Positions 1 to 8,402 are shown, counted from the first letter of the stretch. The stretch: DNA of 39,818 nt from Alysiella crassa DSM 2578 (GCF_000745955.1 NZ_JQKH01000013.1:1-39818); one strand, 5' to 3'. Translations and numbers: made by a program. The notes: generated by a model not told the origin, from the sequence alone.

Positions 1-3
1 TTT

Positions 4-151
4 TTCAGGCAGCCTTTCAGTACACGACAATTTTTACCAACACTCAAAATGTAGGGTGCGTACCACGCACCAAATCATTCAAATAATTGAAATTTCGGTG
101 CGTAATACGCACCCTACATGAATTTTGTCGTGTACTGAAAGGCAGCCTGAA
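4..151. repeat. DUS-tipped nested inverted repeat, copy 1 (full length)
   Basis: The ends form a 27-base inverted repeat: a DUS followed by TTCAGTACACGACAA at the left, and its complement at the right. They differ only at the central A/T of the DUS. Inside lies a second inverted pair, TGTAGGGTGCG at 51-61 and CGCACCCTACAT at 108-119, each next to its own short palindrome (GGTGCGTAATACGCACC and GTGCGTACCACGCAC). Related copies lie near 814, 8796, 20080, 21013, 26805, 30875, 34439, 35826, 37459 and 39699. No coding sequence is inside, so it looks like a non-autonomous, MITE-like element. Confidence 0.85.
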
Positions 152-174
152 AGTACACGATAATTTTTTGCTTG

Positions 175-307
175 CCACTCATTCTGTTCCCTCTCCTGTG
201 GGAGAGGGTTAGGGAGAGGGTAAAACTTTCCATGCTCAACGATTTTTCCCTCTCCCCAGCCCTCTCCGAAAAGAGAGGGAGTAAGACGACTGTATTTCAA
301 CGATTTC
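175..307. repeat. Purine-rich GGGAGAGGG repeat, copy 1
   Basis: About 133 bases that recur, diverged, at 20151-20283. Each copy holds CCCTCTCCTGTGGGAGAGGG (a hairpin), then TTAGGGAGAGG, then about 30 bases later the inverse block CCCTCTCCCCAGCCCTCTCC, and ends near TCAACGATT. Arms and spacing are conserved while the loops differ. No reading frame is shared, so this is a non-coding dispersed repeat. It sits just before pyrI. Confidence 0.75.
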
Positions 308-341
308 AGGCAGCCTGAAACCTTATTTGCGAGATAATATT

Positions 342-800
342 ATGAAAAACAAACAATTAAGCGTAGAAGCCATTGAAAATGGCACGGTGATTGACCACAT
401 TCCTGCGGGTTTGGGTTTGACGATTTTGCGGCAATTTAAATTATTGCATTATGGCAACGCGGTTACGGTAGGATTTAATTTGCCCAGCCAAAGTCAAGGT
501 GCAAAAGACATTATTAAAATCAAAGATGTGCAATTTTCTGAACAAGACGCGAATCGCCTTGCCCTGTTTTCGCCCAATGCGGTGGTGAACCAAATTGAAA
601 ATTTCGTGGTGGTGAAAAAAATGCACTTAACGCTGCCTGAAACCATTGGCGATGTGTTTCGTTGCCCCAATGCCAATTGTGCCAGCCATGATGAACCTGT
701 CCGCAGCTTGTTCCGCGTGTATCAGAAACAGGGTTTGGTAAAATTAAAATGCCATTATTGCGAGAAAACCTTTGCACGTGAAGTGGTGGCGGAAGCGTAG
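342..800 (+). CDS. pyrI: Aspartate carbamoyltransferase regulatory chain PyrI
   Basis: Regulatory subunit of class B aspartate transcarbamoylase. It binds CTP/ATP and couples pyrimidine levels to the catalytic PyrB trimers in the first committed step of pyrimidine synthesis. The 152-residue product matches the usual length of about 153. The N-terminal allosteric domain starts [20 protein letters not shown]. The C-terminal zinc domain carries the expected four cysteines as C-x4-C (CPNANC) and C-x2-C (CHYC). ATG 342 is preferred over an upstream TTG at 327 because it aligns with the family N terminus. The ribosome site is weak (GAGA). pyrB normally lies directly upstream, but the 340 bases before this gene hold only repeats, so pyrB must lie beyond the window or elsewhere. 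Confidence 0.95.
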   Translation: MKNKQLSVEAIENGTVIDHIPAGLGLTILRQFKLLHYGNAVTVGFNLPSQSQGAKDIIKIKDVQFSEQDANRLALFSPNAVVNQIENFVVVKKMHLTLPETIGDVFRCPNANCASHDEPVRSLFRVYQKQGLVKLKCHYCEKTFAREVVAEA

Positions 801-813
801 GGCGGTATTCGGT

Positions 814-957
814 TTCAGGCTGCCTTTCGGTTACGATATTTTTTGTAGGGTGCGTATTACGCACTGAATGATTAAGTGATTTGAATGATTTGGTGCGTGG
901 TACGCACCCTACATCTTGGGTGTTTATCAAAATTGTCGTGTAGCGAAAGGCTGCCTG
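814..957. repeat. DUS-tipped nested inverted repeat, copy 2
   Basis: Begins with TTCAGGCTGCCTTTCGGTTACGA and ends with TTGTCGTGTAGCGAAAGGCTGCCTG. The inner pair is GTAGGGTGCGTATTACGCAC near 847 and GTGCGTGGTACGCACCCTAC near 893. The tips are more diverged than in copy 1. It fills most of the space between pyrI and glnA. Confidence 0.75.
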
Positions 958-1077
958 TTTCTTTGCCCTGATTGGCAAAATCTAACATCAGGCAGCCTGA
1001 AACTAAATTCGCCAAGCAATAAAGTGTATTTTATGGCAAAATTCACCATCAAAATTTCTTAACTCGTTTTCCTATGT

Positions 1078-1081
1078 AGGA
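1078..1081 (+). promoter_or_regulatory. Ribosome binding site of glnA
   Basis: GGAG eight bases before ATG 1090, preceded by an AT-rich leader. It supports 1090 as the start. No convincing sigma-54 (GG-N10-GC) or sigma-70 promoter could be fixed in the 130 bases upstream. Confidence 0.6.
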
Positions 1082-1089
1082 GCAAAACC

Positions 1090-2508
1090 ATGTCCATCAA
1101 AAAAGTTGTGCAAATGATTGAAGACAATGACGTGCGATTCGTTGATTTGCGCTTCACCGACACCAACGGCAAGCAACACCATTTCACCATTCCCGCACGC
1201 ATTGTGTTGGAAGACCCCGAAGAGTGGTTTGAAAACGGACAAGCATTTGACGGCTCGTCTATCGGTGGCTGGAAAGGCATTCAAGCCTCTGATATGCAAT
1301 TACGCCCTGATTCCGAAACGGCGTACATTGACCCATTTTACGATGACGCCACTGTGGTGCTGACCTGCGATGTGATTGACCCAGCAGACGGCAAAGGCTA
1401 TGACCGCGACCCACGTTCCATCGCCAAACGAGCCGAAGCGTATTTAAAATTATCTGGCATTGGCGACACCGCTTTTTTTGGACCTGAACCTGAATTTTTC
1501 GTGTTTGATGGCGTGTCTTTTGAAACGCATATGCACAAATCAAATTTTGAAATCACTTCTGAAACAGGGGCTTGGTCTAGCGGTTTGCATTATGATGGGC
1601 AAAATACGGGTCATCGTCCAGTCGTAAAAGGTGGTTACACGCCGCTTGCGCCTGTGGATGCGGGACAAGATTTGCGTTCGGCGATGGTGCGCGTATTGGA
1701 AGAAATTGGCGTGCCTGTGGAAGTACACCACGCCGAAGTGGCAACAGGCGCACAAATGGAAATTGGTACACGATTCAATACGTTGGTGAAACGCGCCGAC
1801 TGGACGCAAGACCAAAAATACGTTATTTGGAATGTGGCGCACAATTTCGGCAAAACCGCGACGTTCATGCCCAAACCTTTGATGGGCGACAATGGTAGCG
1901 GCATGCACGTTCACCAATCCATTTGGAAAGACGGCAAAAACCTGTTTTCGGGCGATGGCTACGCAGGTTTGAGCGAAATGGCGTTGTACTACATTGGCGG
2001 CATTATCAAACACGCCAAAGCCTTGAATGCGATTACCAATCCGTCCACCAATTCCTATAAACGCTTGGTGCCACATTTTGAAGCCCCTGTGAAATTGGCG
2101 TATTCGGCGAAAAACCGTTCTGCTTCCATTCGCATTCCTGCCGTGAGCAGCCCGAAAGCGGTACGCATTGAAGCGCGTTTCCCCGACCCAATGGCAAATC
2201 CCTATTTGACCTTTGCGGCTTTGTTGATGGCAGGTTTGGACGGCATCGCCAACAAAATTCACCCTGGTGATCCAGCCACGAAAAACCTGTACGATTTGCC
2301 ACCCGAAGAAGACGCACAAGTCCCCACCGTGTGCGCTTCTTTGGAAGAAGCCTTGAAAGCATTGGCGGACGACCATGAATTTTTGTTACGCGGTGGCGTG
2401 TTCAGCAAAGATTGGATTGACGCGTACATTGCCTTCAAACAAGAAGACGTGCGCCGCATGCAAATGGCACCGCACCCATTGGAATTTGAAATGTATTATT
2501 CGTTGTAA
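1090..2508 (+). CDS. glnA: Glutamine synthetase, type I (GlnA)
   Basis: Makes glutamine from glutamate, ammonia and ATP in the cytoplasm, as a dodecamer. The 472 residues fit the GSI-beta subclass (about 470). Visible signatures are the N-terminal beta-grasp region with [10 protein letters not shown] near residue 54, the metal/ATP motif around GPEPEFFVF near 134, the [15 protein letters not shown] block near 270, and [10 protein letters not shown] near 399. The last contains Tyr401, the expected adenylylation target of GlnE, so activity is probably controlled by reversible AMP attachment. A good ribosome site (GGAG) precedes it. The gene stands alone and ends at a DUS-pair hairpin shared with convergent dnaX. 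Confidence 0.98.
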   Translation: MSIKKVVQMIEDNDVRFVDLRFTDTNGKQHHFTIPARIVLEDPEEWFENGQAFDGSSIGGWKGIQASDMQLRPDSETAYIDPFYDDATVVLTCDVIDPADGKGYDRDPRSIAKRAEAYLKLSGIGDTAFFGPEPEFFVFDGVSFETHMHKSNFEITSETGAWSSGLHYDGQNTGHRPVVKGGYTPLAPVDAGQDLRSAMVRVLEEIGVPVEVHHAEVATGAQMEIGTRFNTLVKRADWTQDQKYVIWNVAHNFGKTATFMPKPLMGDNGSGMHVHQSIWKDGKNLFSGDGYAGLSEMALYYIGGIIKHAKALNAITNPSTNSYKRLVPHFEAPVKLAYSAKNRSASIRIPAVSSPKAVRIEARFPDPMANPYLTFAALLMAGLDGIANKIHPGDPATKNLYDLPPEEDAQVPTVCASLEEALKALADDHEFLLRGGVFSKDWIDAYIAFKQEDVRRMQMAPHPLEFEMYYSL

Positions 2509-2528
2509 TTCAATGGATTAAAATAATC

Positions 2529-2560
2529 AGGCAGCCTGAATAATTTTCAGGCTGCCTTTT
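2529..2560 (+). terminator. DUS-pair terminator after glnA
   Basis: AGGCAGCCTGAA and TTCAGGCTGCCT form a perfect 12-bp stem with a 5-base loop (TAATT), followed by a short T run. It lies between convergent glnA and dnaX. Inverted DUS pairs serving as terminators are well known in Neisseriaceae. Confidence 0.85.
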
Positions 2561-2594
2561 AATATCCGACAAACATTTTTAGTTTGCCTGAAAT

Positions 2595-2659
2595 CTGTTC
2601 CCTCCCCCGTTGAAGACGGGGAGGGGATAGATTGTTGGCAGAATTAGAAGTTGCCTGAT
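2595..2659. repeat. CCCGTTGRAGACGGG repeat, copy 1
   Basis: CTGTTCCCTCCCCCGTTGAAGACGGGGAGGG, then ATTGTTGGCA, then AAGTTGCCTGATT. The same order of blocks recurs at 20330-20414. Each copy has a short hairpin (CCCGT/ACGGG). It is non-coding and sits at the 3' end of dnaX. Confidence 0.6.
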
Positions 2660-4816
2660 TTATTTCAGCATCACACTTTCATCTACCCATTTTCCATCAA
2701 AATGCGCCACCAATTGTTGCGCCGTTTTGTCCTGATTTAAGGCGGCATAAGCACGGTCGCGTTGTTCTTGGGAAATGCGTTCGCGGTGTTGAACAGGCGT
2801 TTCCCAGCCCATGCCATCTTGCCAATCCACAATTTTCAGGCGCAGCGAACCATAAATTTCCGATAAAACCGATTCAATGCGTTGAAAATACGCTTTTTCT
2901 TTGGAATTGCGAATTTTGTCCTGCACCGCCGCCAAAGTCAAAACGCCATCGCGCCAATCCACCCACGCCAAATGATTCAACATCATTTGCGCGGCTGCCA
3001 CGCGCCCACCCATTCGCGCCGCAATCGTCAGCCAATTTTCGCCTGTTAATTCGGGCATGGGCGTATTATCTAATTGATTATGTTCAATGAATTTCTCATC
3101 GTCCATTTCATCATGCTCGGGCAATGATGGGGGCGTGGTGGGCAAGTCTGCAAAGGGTATTTCATTGTGCAGGCTGCCTGAAAACTCATCGTTTGGATAA
3201 TCATGCTCTGCCCATGTTGGCATATCGTGCGCTGGCGGATTCAGGCTGCCTGCAAACGTGTCGGCAGGCTTGGGCGGATTTTCCCAAGGCGGCGTATCGT
3301 CTGTTGGTGTCATTTCGCGGCGAATTTCTTCGGGGCGTGGCGGCGGCAAATCTTGCGGCGCAAAGTGTTTTTGTGGCGGCGCACTGGTTTTCAGGCTGCC
3401 TGAATGTTCCGTGCTGCTGGTGTGCGTGTTTTCGCTGACTTTTTGATGGTCAATCAAACCTGATTCATCAATGGTTTGAGCGGAATTTGTTTTCAGGCTG
3501 TCTGTGGGGTATTCGGTTTGTGTTGGCGAATGCGTGGGTTGCTTGTCTGTAACATTTTCCGTTTGTGTTGGCGAATGCGTGGGCTGGCTATCTGTGAAAT
3601 GTTCTGTTGGTTCAGGCAAACTTGGTTTCAGGCTGCCTGAATGTTCCGCGTGTTCATGCGTTTTTTTTTCAGGAGGATTATGCAATTGCGTGCCTTCAAT
3701 CACCGTATTGTGCGGCGTGCTTTTCGCGGCAAAGGGCGCAAACGCCAACATGCGCAACAGCGTCATCACAAAACCTGCGTACTCATCGGGCGCGAGCGGC
3801 AAATCGTTTTTGCCATGAATAACACATTGATAGTACAACTGAATTTGTTCATCGCTGAAATATTGCGCCAAATGCAACAGGCGTTCGCGTTCGGGGTCAT
3901 CGTGTTCTATGGCAGACGGCACGGTTTTCAATAGCGCAAGTCTTTGTAATAACATGGCTAAATCGTTCAACGCGCTGTCAAAACCGATGGCATTGGCGGA
4001 CATTTCTTGTGCTTTGGCGATGAGATTTTCGCCATCTTGTTCCATCAAAAAAGTTAATAATTCATACAGATAGCGTTTGTCCACCGCACCTATCATGTCG
4101 CGCACATCGCGTTCTTGCACGCTGCCTGAACCCATGGCGATGGCTTGGTCAAGCAAACTCAAGGCATCGCGCATGGAGCCTTGCGCGGCACGTCCCAAAA
4201 GTGCCAAAGCGGCGGGTTCGTACACGATTTGTTCGGTTTTCAAAACGTGTGCCAAATGTTCGGCAACCTGTTGCGCAGTCATATTGCGTAAAACGAATTG
4301 CAAACAACGGCTTAACACGGTAATGGGGACTTTGTGTGGGTCGGTGGTTGCCAAGATGAATTTGACGTGTTCGGGCGGCTCTTCCAGCGTTTTGAGCATG
4401 GCGTTGAACGCGGATTTGGAGAGCATATGCACTTCGTCAATGATGTACACTTTGTATTTGCCCACGGTGGGGGCGTATTGGGCGTTTTCCAGCACTTCGC
4501 GTATGTTGTCTATGCCTGTGTTGCTGGCGGCATCGATTTCCAGCAAATCCACAAATCGCCCTGCATCAATGTCGCGGCACGATTGGCACACGCCACAGGG
4601 TTCGCCGTGATTGGGGGTTTCGCAGTTGAGACTTTTGGCTAAAATGCGGGCGATGGTGGTTTTGCCCACACCGCGCGTGCCTGTAAGCAAATAGGCGTGG
4701 TGCAAACGCCCTTTGTCCAGCGCGTTTTGTAGGGCTTTGACAACGTGTTGTTGTCCAACCAAATCGGCAAAGGTTTTGGGTCGCCACTTTCGGGCAAGCA
4801 CTTGGTAAGCAGACAT
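2660..4816 (-). CDS. dnaX: DNA polymerase III subunits tau/gamma (DnaX)
   Basis: Clamp-loader ATPase that organises the replicative polymerase. The 718 residues start MSAYQVLARKWRPKTFADLV. The AAA+ part shows Walker A GTRGVGKTT (Lys52), a zinc site C65/C74/C77/C80, Walker B IIDEVH near 125-130, and the SRC arginine finger in VLSRCLQF. From about residue 385 to 590 comes a low-complexity linker rich in P, T, H and E. It contains 15-residue tandem repeats and several DUS-encoded SGSLK/SGSLH/AGSLN peptides. It is followed by a tau-specific C-terminal domain (from about ENWLTIAARMGG) that should bind the alpha subunit. A run of nine A at codons 383-386 could yield a short gamma form (see findings). 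A GGAA ribosome site precedes ATG 4816. Confidence 0.97.
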   Translation of the reverse strand: MSAYQVLARKWRPKTFADLVGQQHVVKALQNALDKGRLHHAYLLTGTRGVGKTTIARILAKSLNCETPNHGEPCGVCQSCRDIDAGRFVDLLEIDAASNTGIDNIREVLENAQYAPTVGKYKVYIIDEVHMLSKSAFNAMLKTLEEPPEHVKFILATTDPHKVPITVLSRCLQFVLRNMTAQQVAEHLAHVLKTEQIVYEPAALALLGRAAQGSMRDALSLLDQAIAMGSGSVQERDVRDMIGAVDKRYLYELLTFLMEQDGENLIAKAQEMSANAIGFDSALNDLAMLLQRLALLKTVPSAIEHDDPERERLLHLAQYFSDEQIQLYYQCVIHGKNDLPLAPDEYAGFVMTLLRMLAFAPFAAKSTPHNTVIEGTQLHNPPEKKTHEHAEHSGSLKPSLPEPTEHFTDSQPTHSPTQTENVTDKQPTHSPTQTEYPTDSLKTNSAQTIDESGLIDHQKVSENTHTSSTEHSGSLKTSAPPQKHFAPQDLPPPRPEEIRREMTPTDDTPPWENPPKPADTFAGSLNPPAHDMPTWAEHDYPNDEFSGSLHNEIPFADLPTTPPSLPEHDEMDDEKFIEHNQLDNTPMPELTGENWLTIAARMGGRVAAAQMMLNHLAWVDWRDGVLTLAAVQDKIRNSKEKAYFQRIESVLSEIYGSLRLKIVDWQDGMGWETPVQHRERISQEQRDRAYAALNQDKTAQQLVAHFDGKWVDESVMLK
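3509..3597 (-). repeat. 45-bp tandem repeat in the dnaX linker
   Basis: Two adjacent copies, plus flanking partial ones, share GTTTGTGTTGGCGAATGCGT on the plus strand. They encode 15-residue units of the form (D)xQPTHSPTQTExxT. Copy number in such disordered linkers often varies between strains. Confidence 0.7.
3654..3670 (-). promoter_or_regulatory. Candidate slippery site for the gamma form of DnaX
   Basis: On the coding strand the reading is GAA AAA AAA ACG CAT GAA, with nine consecutive A. The phase A-AAA-AAA is that of a -1 slippery heptamer. Slipping back one base, or transcribing one extra A, gives AAC GCA TGA, a stop after two codons. The product would be 387 residues. No Shine-Dalgarno-like stimulator is seen upstream. 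A DUS palindrome lies about 22 bases downstream and could form a weak hairpin. Confidence 0.5.
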
Positions 4817-4858
4817 TTTTTTGTTCCGTAACAGAATAGGGCGTATTTTACGCGAAAA

Positions 4859-4898
4859 AGGCAGCCTGAAAACCCGTTTGCTGGTTTTCAGGCTGCCT
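4859..4898 (-). terminator. DUS-pair terminator after the cytochrome b561 gene
   Basis: A 12-bp DUS stem with a 16-base loop. Read on the minus strand it is followed by CCTTTTTC, as expected for the gene at 4964-5476. It also separates that gene from dnaX. Confidence 0.8.
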
Positions 4899-4963
4899 GT
4901 GTTTCAAAAGTGGCAATCATTTGGAGATTTTAGGGAAATCAGTATTCAGGCAGCCTGAAAAAC

Positions 4964-5476
4964 TCAACGCCCTGCCATACGCTGCATAATTTTCTCGCCC
5001 TTAATTTGATGAAACACCGCCATCGCAATATGCCCAATCATCACCACAAACAGCGCAATCCCCAATTCCCCATGAAACTGGTTGCCCAAAGACACAAACG
5101 AATCCACTTTGCTGCTGGCGGCAGGAATCAGCGTAACGCCCATAAATTCCAAAGCCCCTTTCGCCGCACCATATTGGCGCAACGCGCCCAAAAGCGGCAC
5201 AGTCAACATTAAAATATACAATAAAGCATGCCCCAATTTCACAGGCAAAGCAGAATGGGGGCGATTTTTACGATTGCCCATCGCCCATAACAAACGAAAT
5301 GCGCCTAAAGCCAGCAATAACACGCCTGTTACTTTGTGATAAATCATTAAACTATAATACTCTTCGTCAATTTTAAAAGCGATAACAGTCGCCATCATAA
5401 AGAAAAAACACAAAGCCATAGACCAATGCAGTAAACGGCTAATCGTGCCATAAGCGTAAAAATCATCTTGTTTCAT
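4964..5476 (-). CDS. Cytochrome b561 family membrane protein
   Basis: A 170-residue inner-membrane dihaem b-type cytochrome of the bacterial CybB/YodB type, which passes electrons between quinol and another carrier. Four hydrophobic helices are visible, at about 15-35, 48-66, 82-102 and 135-158. Histidines at 17, 47, 135 and 149 sit in or at the ends of helices and are the likely haem ligands. A good ribosome site (AAGGAA) precedes ATG 5476, and a minus-strand TATAAT lies at 5523-5528. It is a single-gene unit ending at a DUS-pair terminator. The physiological partner cannot be told from this sequence. Confidence 0.85.
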   Translation of the reverse strand: MKQDDFYAYGTISRLLHWSMALCFFFMMATVIAFKIDEEYYSLMIYHKVTGVLLLALGAFRLLWAMGNRKNRPHSALPVKLGHALLYILMLTVPLLGALRQYGAAKGALEFMGVTLIPAASSKVDSFVSLGNQFHGELGIALFVVMIGHIAMAVFHQIKGEKIMQRMAGR

Positions 5477-5522
5477 GGTTGAAATTCCTTGTTCAATAAT
5501 ATTTTTGTTAAAAAAGTCGGCG

Positions 5523-5549
5523 ATTATAGCTTAAAATATCATTAAGCAA
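5523..5549 (-). promoter_or_regulatory. Likely promoter of the cytochrome b561 gene
   Basis: On the minus strand TTGCTT, a 15-base spacer, then TATAAT, about 47 bases before the start codon. The -10 is perfect. The spacer is short, so the -35 assignment is uncertain. Confidence 0.45.
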
Positions 5550-5592
5550 ACAAGTAGATGCGTTATCATGCCCAATTTATTTGTAAAAACAC

Positions 5593-5620
5593 TTGAAGTT
5601 TTGTAAGGAAACGGTATAAT
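5593..5620 (+). promoter_or_regulatory. Promoter of the SRP RNA gene
   Basis: TTGAAG at 5593-5598, a 16-base spacer, and a perfect TATAAT at 5615-5620. This places initiation about ten bases downstream, at the first paired base of the RNA. Confidence 0.8.
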
Positions 5621-5630
5621 TCACAACCAG

Positions 5631-5726
5631 TAGCGGGTCTCCTTGCATGATGATTCGGAGCAACGGGTCAGGGGCGGAAGCCAGCAGCCCACTCGGGAAA
5701 GTCAGTGCCAAGGGTCTGGCTCGCTA
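5631..5726 (+). ncRNA. ffs: Signal recognition particle 4.5S RNA
   Basis: The conserved SRP domain IV core GGTCAGG...GGAA...AGCAGCC is present: GTCAGGGGCGGAAGCCAGCA with the GGAA tetraloop at 5676-5679, closed by GGC/GCC. The ends TAGCGGGTC and GGCTCGCTA pair to close the long hairpin, giving about 96 nucleotides, the usual size of bacterial 4.5S RNA. It partners Ffh in delivering membrane proteins. A strong promoter precedes it and a strong terminator follows about 40 bases later. An open frame across this region is a coincidence. Confidence 0.95.
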
Positions 5727-5765
5727 CCTTTGTTTTTTCATGATGATTTCCTTTCTGGTTGAAGT

Positions 5766-5798
5766 AGAACCCTGTTTCCTTGTGAAACAGGGTTTTGC
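5766..5798 (+). terminator. Intrinsic terminator of the SRP RNA gene
   Basis: AACCCTGTTTC and GAAACAGGGTT form an 11-bp stem around the short loop CTTGT, followed by TTTGCTTT. The RNA end is probably trimmed back from here. Confidence 0.85.
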
Positions 5799-5892
5799 TT
5801 TGTGGGTTGGATTTTCAGGCTGCCTGAATTGCCCAACTATTCTTGCGTAAATTTCCCCCATTCTTGTTAAATTCCGTTAAAATGCGCCCATT

Positions 5893-6429
5893 ATGATGAA
5901 TACTCAAAACATTTTTCTGGTCGGGCTGATGGGTGCAGGCAAAACCACGCTGGGCAAACAGCTCGCCGAACATTTCCAACGCCATTTCTACGACAGCGAC
6001 CAAGCCATTTGCGATAAAACAGGCGTGTCCATTCCCACCATTTTTGAGCTGGAAGGCGAAGATGGTTTCCGCGACCGCGAAAGTGGCATGATTGATGAAC
6101 TGACGCGTTTGCCCAATATTGTGTTGGCAACGGGCGGCGGCGCGGTGTTGCGCGAACAAAATAGATTGTGTTTGCAGCAACGCGGTGTGGTGGTGTATCT
6201 CCATGTTTCGCCTGAAATTTTGGTGGAACGCACGCGCCATGACCGCAATCGCCCCCTGTTGCAAGTAGAAGACCCTTTGCAAAAAATGCGCGATTTATAC
6301 CAAGTGCGCGACCCGATTTATCGCGCCGCCGCGCATATTGTTTTGGAAGTCGGCACGGAAAATCATTATATGACGTTTAATCAATTATTAAATGCGCTGA
6401 ATAAACTGCCGTCTTTTCAGGCAGCCTGA
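5893..6429 (+). CDS. aroK: Shikimate kinase (AroK)
   Basis: Phosphorylates shikimate with ATP, the fifth step of chorismate synthesis. The 178 residues show the P-loop [13 protein letters not shown] near residues 11-23, the shikimate-binding FYDSDQAI and FRDRE segments, and the TGGGAVLR glycine motif near 80. Two adjacent ATGs (5893, 5896) are both possible. A candidate promoter is TTGCGT, 18 bases, TTAAAT (5843-5872). The last codons read CAG GCA GCC TGA: a DUS supplies the C-terminal Gln-Ala-Ala and the stop. aroB follows 34 bases later, so the two are probably cotranscribed, as in many proteobacteria. Confidence 0.97.
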   Translation: MMNTQNIFLVGLMGAGKTTLGKQLAEHFQRHFYDSDQAICDKTGVSIPTIFELEGEDGFRDRESGMIDELTRLPNIVLATGGGAVLREQNRLCLQQRGVVVYLHVSPEILVERTRHDRNRPLLQVEDPLQKMRDLYQVRDPIYRAAAHIVLEVGTENHYMTFNQLLNALNKLPSFQAA

Positions 6430-6463
6430 AAATCATTTTTATAATTTTATCAATGAGATAATA

Positions 6464-7543
6464 ATGAAAACCGTACACGTTCACACGCCATCGCACAGCT
6501 ATCCGATTTATATTGGCGCGGGTTTGCTGGGCGATTTTTCCCTATTTGCGCCGCACATCGGCAAAAAAGCCGCCATCATCACCAATGAAACCATTGCGCC
6601 ATTGTATTTACAGCAATTGTCTGATTTATTGACACAAAATGGTGTACACGTTTTCCACATTATTTTGCGCGATGGCGAGCAATTCAAAAATCACGAATCA
6701 CTCAATCAAATTTATGACGCACTTTTGGCGCACCACGCCGACCGCAAAACCACGTTGATTGCGCTGGGCGGCGGTGTGATTGGCGACACGGTGGGTTTTG
6801 CGGCGGCGACTTATCAACGCGGCGTCCCCTTTATTCAAGTGCCGACCACTTTGTTAAGCCAAGTGGATTCGTCTGTGGGCGGCAAAACGGCGATTAATCA
6901 CCCTTTGGGGAAAAATATGATAGGCGCGTTTTATCAGCCCAAATTGGTGGTGGCGGATTTGAACACGCTGCACAGTTTGCCAGCGCGTGAATTTTCGGCG
7001 GGTATGGCGGAAGTGATTAAATACGCGCTATTGGGCGATGTGGATTTTCTGGCGTGGCTGGAACAACATATTAATAAGATTATGCAATGCGATGATGAAT
7101 TATTGGCGCAAGTGGTGGCGCATTGTTGCCAAATGAAAGCGGATATTGTCGCTGAAGACGAAACAGAGCAGGGCATTCGCGCCCATCTGAATTTGGGGCA
7201 TACGTTTGGACACGCGATTGAAGCGCAAATGGGGTATGGCAATTGGTTGCATGGCGAAGCGGTGGCGGCGGGTACGGTGTTGGCGTGTCGTTTGTCGGAA
7301 CAATTGGGCAGCCTGAACGCGGACGATACGGCGCGTGTGGCACAATTATTCCGTCAAGCGAATTTGCCCGATACGCCACCCAAATTTGCTTTAGAACAAT
7401 GGCTTGCCCACATGAGCCACGACAAAAAAGTGGAAAACGGCAAAATGCGTTTCATCACCTTGGCGCGATTGGGGGCGGCGCAAATCAGTGAAATCACAGA
7501 CATGAGTTTGCTGGAAAAAACATTAAATAAATTCACAGTTTAA
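6464..7543 (+). CDS. aroB: 3-dehydroquinate synthase (AroB)
   Basis: Converts DAHP to 3-dehydroquinate, the second shikimate-pathway step, using NAD and a divalent metal. The 359 residues are the normal length. Signatures are DGEQFKN near 68, [20 protein letters not shown] near 101, [20 protein letters not shown] near 126, and the metal ligands in [18 protein letters not shown] and [10 protein letters not shown]. It follows aroK closely. No terminator is seen before the next gene, which has its own promoter. Confidence 0.97.
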   Translation: MKTVHVHTPSHSYPIYIGAGLLGDFSLFAPHIGKKAAIITNETIAPLYLQQLSDLLTQNGVHVFHIILRDGEQFKNHESLNQIYDALLAHHADRKTTLIALGGGVIGDTVGFAAATYQRGVPFIQVPTTLLSQVDSSVGGKTAINHPLGKNMIGAFYQPKLVVADLNTLHSLPAREFSAGMAEVIKYALLGDVDFLAWLEQHINKIMQCDDELLAQVVAHCCQMKADIVAEDETEQGIRAHLNLGHTFGHAIEAQMGYGNWLHGEAVAAGTVLACRLSEQLGSLNADDTARVAQLFRQANLPDTPPKFALEQWLAHMSHDKKVENGKMRFITLARLGAAQISEITDMSLLEKTLNKFTV

Positions 7544-7560
7544 TAGGGATTCGTTATAAT
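7532..7560 (+). promoter_or_regulatory. Promoter for the orphan lipoprotein at 7621
   Basis: TTCACA, a 17-base spacer, then a perfect TATAAT at 7555-7560. It overlaps the end of aroB and lies about 60 bases before the next start codon. Confidence 0.6.
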
Positions 7561-7620
7561 CCGCGCAGTTTTTTCAGGCAGTCTGCAAAGTTGGATAACT
7601 AAATAACGTGAAAGAAAATA

Positions 7621-8355
7621 ATGAAATGGTTTCAATATTTTTTGATGATAGTATTATCTGTTTGGTTAACTGCTTGTCAAACAAAGGATTCACTGCCATG
7701 TAAAAATTTGGGCAAAGTGCATAATATAGATGATTGGTTGTATCAAGTTTACAGCAATATTGACAGTCAATGTCTGTTTGAAATGCCTGTGTCTGAATTG
7801 GAGCAAATTTGGGGGCTGCCTGTGATTGATTGGACTGTAGCTACTCCTGTTGAACTACAAGAAGCCCATTTTGTTTACAATCGGGCGCGTATGGATAAAG
7901 CGGAAACTTTTTATATTTCTAAACAAATTGATGGAGAGGGTAATCCAAGCAAAATGTCATTTAATATTGTCGCTAGTGATAAATATTATGAGAAAAATCA
8001 ACATTCTTATGGTGGAAGTTTGGGTGCTGGGTTGTTGCCGACACAATTGCCATTGCCCACTTTTATGTTGGATAGATATCCTAGAATTCGTACGGGTAAA
8101 ATTCCTGATGATTATGATATTAATCGCAGTTTTTATGATAATCATCCAGCTATGAAAAATCCGAGACAATACCGTCCATTTCATAATTACATTTGGATTA
8201 ATACAGCTCATCGTCGCAATATGCCTTCATTATCAATGAGTACATATTTTATCCCAACTGCAGGAAATATTATTTTTTATAATCATACAAATCAATTATA
8301 CATTCATTATTTTGATAAATGGATTTCAGGATATGAGGATTTGTTTAACTTATAA
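7621..8355 (+). CDS. Orphan lipoprotein, function unknown
   Basis: I do not recognise this 244-residue protein. It begins with a short hydrophobic signal ending in the lipobox LTAC (Cys19), so it should be lipid-anchored. The mature part is rich in Tyr, Asn, Asp and aromatic residues and has no further membrane segment. A Gly/Leu/Pro-rich stretch (GGSLGAGLLPTQLPLP) lies near residue 140. The gene is clearly more AT-rich than aroB and proQ around it and uses AT-ending codons freely, which suggests acquisition or weak expression. It has its own promoter. Two small ORFs follow in the same AT-rich patch and may form a unit with it. Confidence 0.7.
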   Translation: MKWFQYFLMIVLSVWLTACQTKDSLPCKNLGKVHNIDDWLYQVYSNIDSQCLFEMPVSELEQIWGLPVIDWTVATPVELQEAHFVYNRARMDKAETFYISKQIDGEGNPSKMSFNIVASDKYYEKNQHSYGGSLGAGLLPTQLPLPTFMLDRYPRIRTGKIPDDYDINRSFYDNHPAMKNPRQYRPFHNYIWINTAHRRNMPSLSMSTYFIPTAGNIIFYNHTNQLYIHYFDKWISGYEDLFNL

Positions 8356-8402
8356 ATTGTATATTTAATTGTTTTAAATAAATTAATTAGGAACCTTATA
8401 TT

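Noticed and set aside
175-307. Purine-rich GGGAGAGGG blocks as a CRISPR array
   Set aside because: Blocks are inverted pairs with no regular spacers. The whole unit recurs once elsewhere as a dispersed repeat.
1540-2376. A 278-codon open frame antisense to glnA
   Set aside because: It is the shadow of a conserved GC-biased gene. The product is rich in Arg, His and Cys and has no recognisable domain or ribosome site.
4077-4610. A 177-codon frame antisense to dnaX
   Set aside because: It lies entirely over the AAA+ domain of DnaX. Its composition (Ser, Cys, Ala, Met) is that of a shadow frame.
5647-5850. A 67-codon frame over the 4.5S RNA gene
   Set aside because: The SRP RNA core, closing stem, promoter and terminator explain this stretch fully.
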